From: DATFNI01 sp963787205
GTDB lineage: Bacteria; Bacteroidota; Rhodothermia; Balneolales; DATFMH01
Reading direction: 5' to 3'
Length of the DNA stretch: 64,000 nucleotides
Assembly (NCBI GenBank): GCA_963787205.1
Contig: CAWBCD010000010.1
Span: forward strand, 124,001-188,000
The notes under the pieces: model-generated
Databases searched by the model: none
What the model saw: only the letters and a program-made list of their open reading frames with translations
What the model was told of the DNA's origin: nothing
Translations under genes and position numbers: made by a program
Shown: positions 62,165-64,000 of the stretch, piece after piece
Position numbering within the stretch: position 1 is the first letter of the stretch
Layout of the letters: each line of letters starts with the position of its first letter

Positions 62165-64000
62165 TTAAAAGTGGATATTCGCACCAACGGAAATTACCCG
62201 TTGCTGGAAGTAGTATTGCCCTGAGCTGGAACTCGCTTCCGGATCCAGGTTATACGGTATACCGGGAGACCAGGTAAACAAATTCTGAGCGGCTACATAA
62301 ATCTGCATCGATTGGATGGTAAGTTTATGCGCCAGACTGCTGGGCATCGTAAAGCTTAACTCAGCGCTCTTCAATCGTAAATAGTCTGCATTTTTAACCC
62401 AGAAAGAAGAGCCTTGGCTATTATTCGCTGTTATGGCCGGAGATACCCTTGGGAAAAGGGCATTAGGATTGGGATTTGATGGAGTCCAGTGATTATTGTA
62501 CTGCAATAAGGTGACATTCCCATTTGCATTAAACGGAGACTGTATCCATCCGCCCATATAGAAAGAAGTTTGTGCCGCTCCCTGGAATAACAAGTCCAAA
62601 CCGAACTGCTTGTATTGGAATTGTGTATCCAAACCATAATTTATTCCAGGGGTACGTGGGTTACCTATCACAGTCCGGTCATCAGGAGTGATTTTTCCAT
62701 CGGGTTTACCGTTCGGTCCACTCAGATCTGCATACATGATATCACCGGGACGAACGGTACCCCATGCCGGTGTAGGAATACCACTTTTAAGCGATCCATC
62801 GGGATTAAAATCCGATTTCGTATATAATCCAATCGCTTTATACCCAAACATGGTGCCTAACTGCCGGCCTGTCCGGCGTCGGTTGGGATTATTATATGTG
62901 TCATTGGCCTCAAAAATGTTTATCAATTTGTTATGGGCCCAGGTGAAATTTCCATCCAAATTCATCACAAGACCATTCTCAAATGCCTTATTGTATGCAA
63001 CGCTTAGCTCTAGACCGTGATTACTCATCACCCCGGCATTCACCTGATTCAAGCCGATACCATACGAAGACGGGACCGTAACAGTGGGATTTACGAGCAT
63101 GTTGGATCTCTTCTGATAGAAATAATCCACTGAAGCCGTAAGTTTGTCACTCCACAGCGACAGGTCGAAGCCGACATCTTCCATCAGGGCTTTCTCCCAG
63201 GTGATATATGGGTTAGCCGGGTTTTGTTCGTACAGGGCTTGCGTTGGTGCTCCGTTAAAGTTAGCACCCTGTCCTATACCATAAGTACTTAAATACTGGA
63301 AAGCACTCCCTGCCAAATTTCCTGAATATCCCCAGGAACCACGCAGCTTAAACGTTGTCAGCCATGGGAATCTGTCTACGATAAATTTTTCATTGGCAAC
63401 ATTCCATCCTGCAGAAATAGCAGGGAAAAAGCCAAAACGATGACCCGGCGCGAAGTAATAACTTCCGTCATATCGTCCGGATACCGTGAGCAGATAGGTA
63501 TTTGCGTAATTATAATTCCCCTGGAAAACGACACCCATACGTCGTGTTTGAGATGATAAGCCGTTGTTATTCAAATCAGCAGGTATGGAACTTCCGTCGT
63601 TCAACTCCGGTATATTCAAGTTATAGTTCTGCCGAAAAGCACCAAAATTTTGATCCAGACTTTTATCGGCCTCGTAGACAGCCGTGAGATTTACATTATG
63701 TTTCCCAAACGAATGTACATAGTCTACATATCCCTGAAACACATAATTGTTGGTACGATCGTAATATTGGCTCAACTGTGGCTTTGAATACAACAGGAAG
63801 CCTTCGTTGTAGGTTTTCGTTGTGGGATCGTATTTATAAGTAGGAACCGGCGTATTCCATGTTTTTTGAAAGGAATCATAAGGATCATAACTAATTCTTG
63901 CTTTTACATCCAAGCCCGGTACGAAAGGTAAATCCTGTTTTATGTATACTGAGCTATAAACCTGCCGGTTTTTATTCGTCTGAAATCCGCTGTGATATGC
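62165..64000 (-). CDS. SusC/RagA TonB-dependent receptor (5' end beyond window)
   Basis: The frame is open to the last base of the window, so this is the C-terminal 612 residues of a SusC-type receptor. Barrel signatures: VSGRYDGSYYFAPGHRFGFF, PAISAGWNVANEKFI, TFKLRGSWGYSGNLAGSAF, VGFDLSLWSDKLTASVDYFY, GLELSVAYNKAFENGLVMNL, LDLLFQGAAQTSFYMG, YVAAQNLFTW, and the terminal Phe (VISVGANIHF). It transports oligosaccharides across the outer membrane with the SusD partner and TonB energy. No frameshift is seen in the visible part, unlike the other susC. Confidence 0.95.
   Translation of the reverse strand, partial: AYHSGFQTNKNRQVYSSVYIKQDLPFVPGLDVKARISYDPYDSFQKTWNTPVPTYKYDPTTKTYNEGFLLYSKPQLSQYYDRTNNYVFQGYVDYVHSFGKHNVNLTAVYEADKSLDQNFGAFRQNYNLNIPELNDGSSIPADLNNNGLSSQTRRMGVVFQGNYNYANTYLLTVSGRYDGSYYFAPGHRFGFFPAISAGWNVANEKFIVDRFPWLTTFKLRGSWGYSGNLAGSAFQYLSTYGIGQGANFNGAPTQALYEQNPANPYITWEKALMEDVGFDLSLWSDKLTASVDYFYQKRSNMLVNPTVTVPSSYGIGLNQVNAGVMSNHGLELSVAYNKAFENGLVMNLDGNFTWAHNKLINIFEANDTYNNPNRRRTGRQLGTMFGYKAIGLYTKSDFNPDGSLKSGIPTPAWGTVRPGDIMYADLSGPNGKPDGKITPDDRTVIGNPRTPGINYGLDTQFQYKQFGLDLLFQGAAQTSFYMGGWIQSPFNANGNVTLLQYNNHWTPSNPNPNALFPRVSPAITANNSQGSSFWVKNADYLRLKSAELSFTMPSSLAHKLTIQSMQIYVAAQNLFTWSPGIPYNLDPEASSSSGQYYFQQRVISVGANIHF

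Overview
This window reads as a chromosome segment of a carbohydrate-degrading bacterium of the Bacteroidota/FCB group. The SusC/SusD-type outer-membrane pairs point to Bacteroidota in the broad sense. The first protein ends in a type IX secretion tail with a YPNPFNPxTTIxY-type motif, a variant common in Balneolota, Rhodothermota, Ignavibacteria and Calditrichota rather than classical Bacteroidales. A member of Balneolota/Rhodothermota or a close relative is my best guess (inference; no rRNA or tRNA gene was seen to confirm it).

Layout. 1-3.1 kb: the 3' part of a large secreted FG-GAP/CARDB protein with a T9SS tail. 3.3-20.5 kb: mostly housekeeping or accessory genes: an old-yellow-enzyme reductase, a GH2 plus GH18 pair (endo-beta-mannosidase-like and chitinase), VOC/PhnB and O-methyltransferase genes beside a decayed AHSA1-like gene, two SDRs flanking an MDR oxidoreductase, a tricorn-type protease, an HdeD-like membrane protein, a PagL-like lipid A deacylase and a GH27 alpha-galactosidase. 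20.5-29.6 kb: two GH2 beta-galactosidase paralogues flank a parallel beta-helix protein. Their C-terminal halves share a nearly identical 1.3 kb block, and remnants of other genes lie beside each. 30.1-39.1 kb: a sugar-utilisation locus without SusCD (cytosolic DUF5107-TPR protein, secreted GH2, MFS sugar porter, divergent AraC regulator). 39.2-53.9 kb: a polysaccharide-utilisation locus (SusC broken by two frameshifts, SusD, CRTAC1-type FG-GAP protein, a sulfatase-like remnant, a third GH2 beta-galactosidase) with a divergent FG-GAP/ASPIC lipoprotein. 54.0-64.0 kb: a second PUL (SusC running off the window, SusD, GalB-type GH2, frameshifted GH35).

How it works together. The content points to beta-galactosides and alpha-galactosides, possibly host- or plant-type galactans or glycoproteins: outer-membrane import by SusCD, periplasmic or surface hydrolysis by GH2/GH35/GH27, inner-membrane uptake by the MFS porter, and cytosolic processing by the DUF5107 protein. 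A 14-bp palindrome (TGTTATCGATAACA and one-mismatch variants) lies upstream of both tandem beta-galactosidases and upstream of the first susC, suggesting a shared LacI-type repressor encoded elsewhere. The intergenic spaces are rich in REP-like palindromes and gene fragments, so the region appears to be under active rearrangement and decay.
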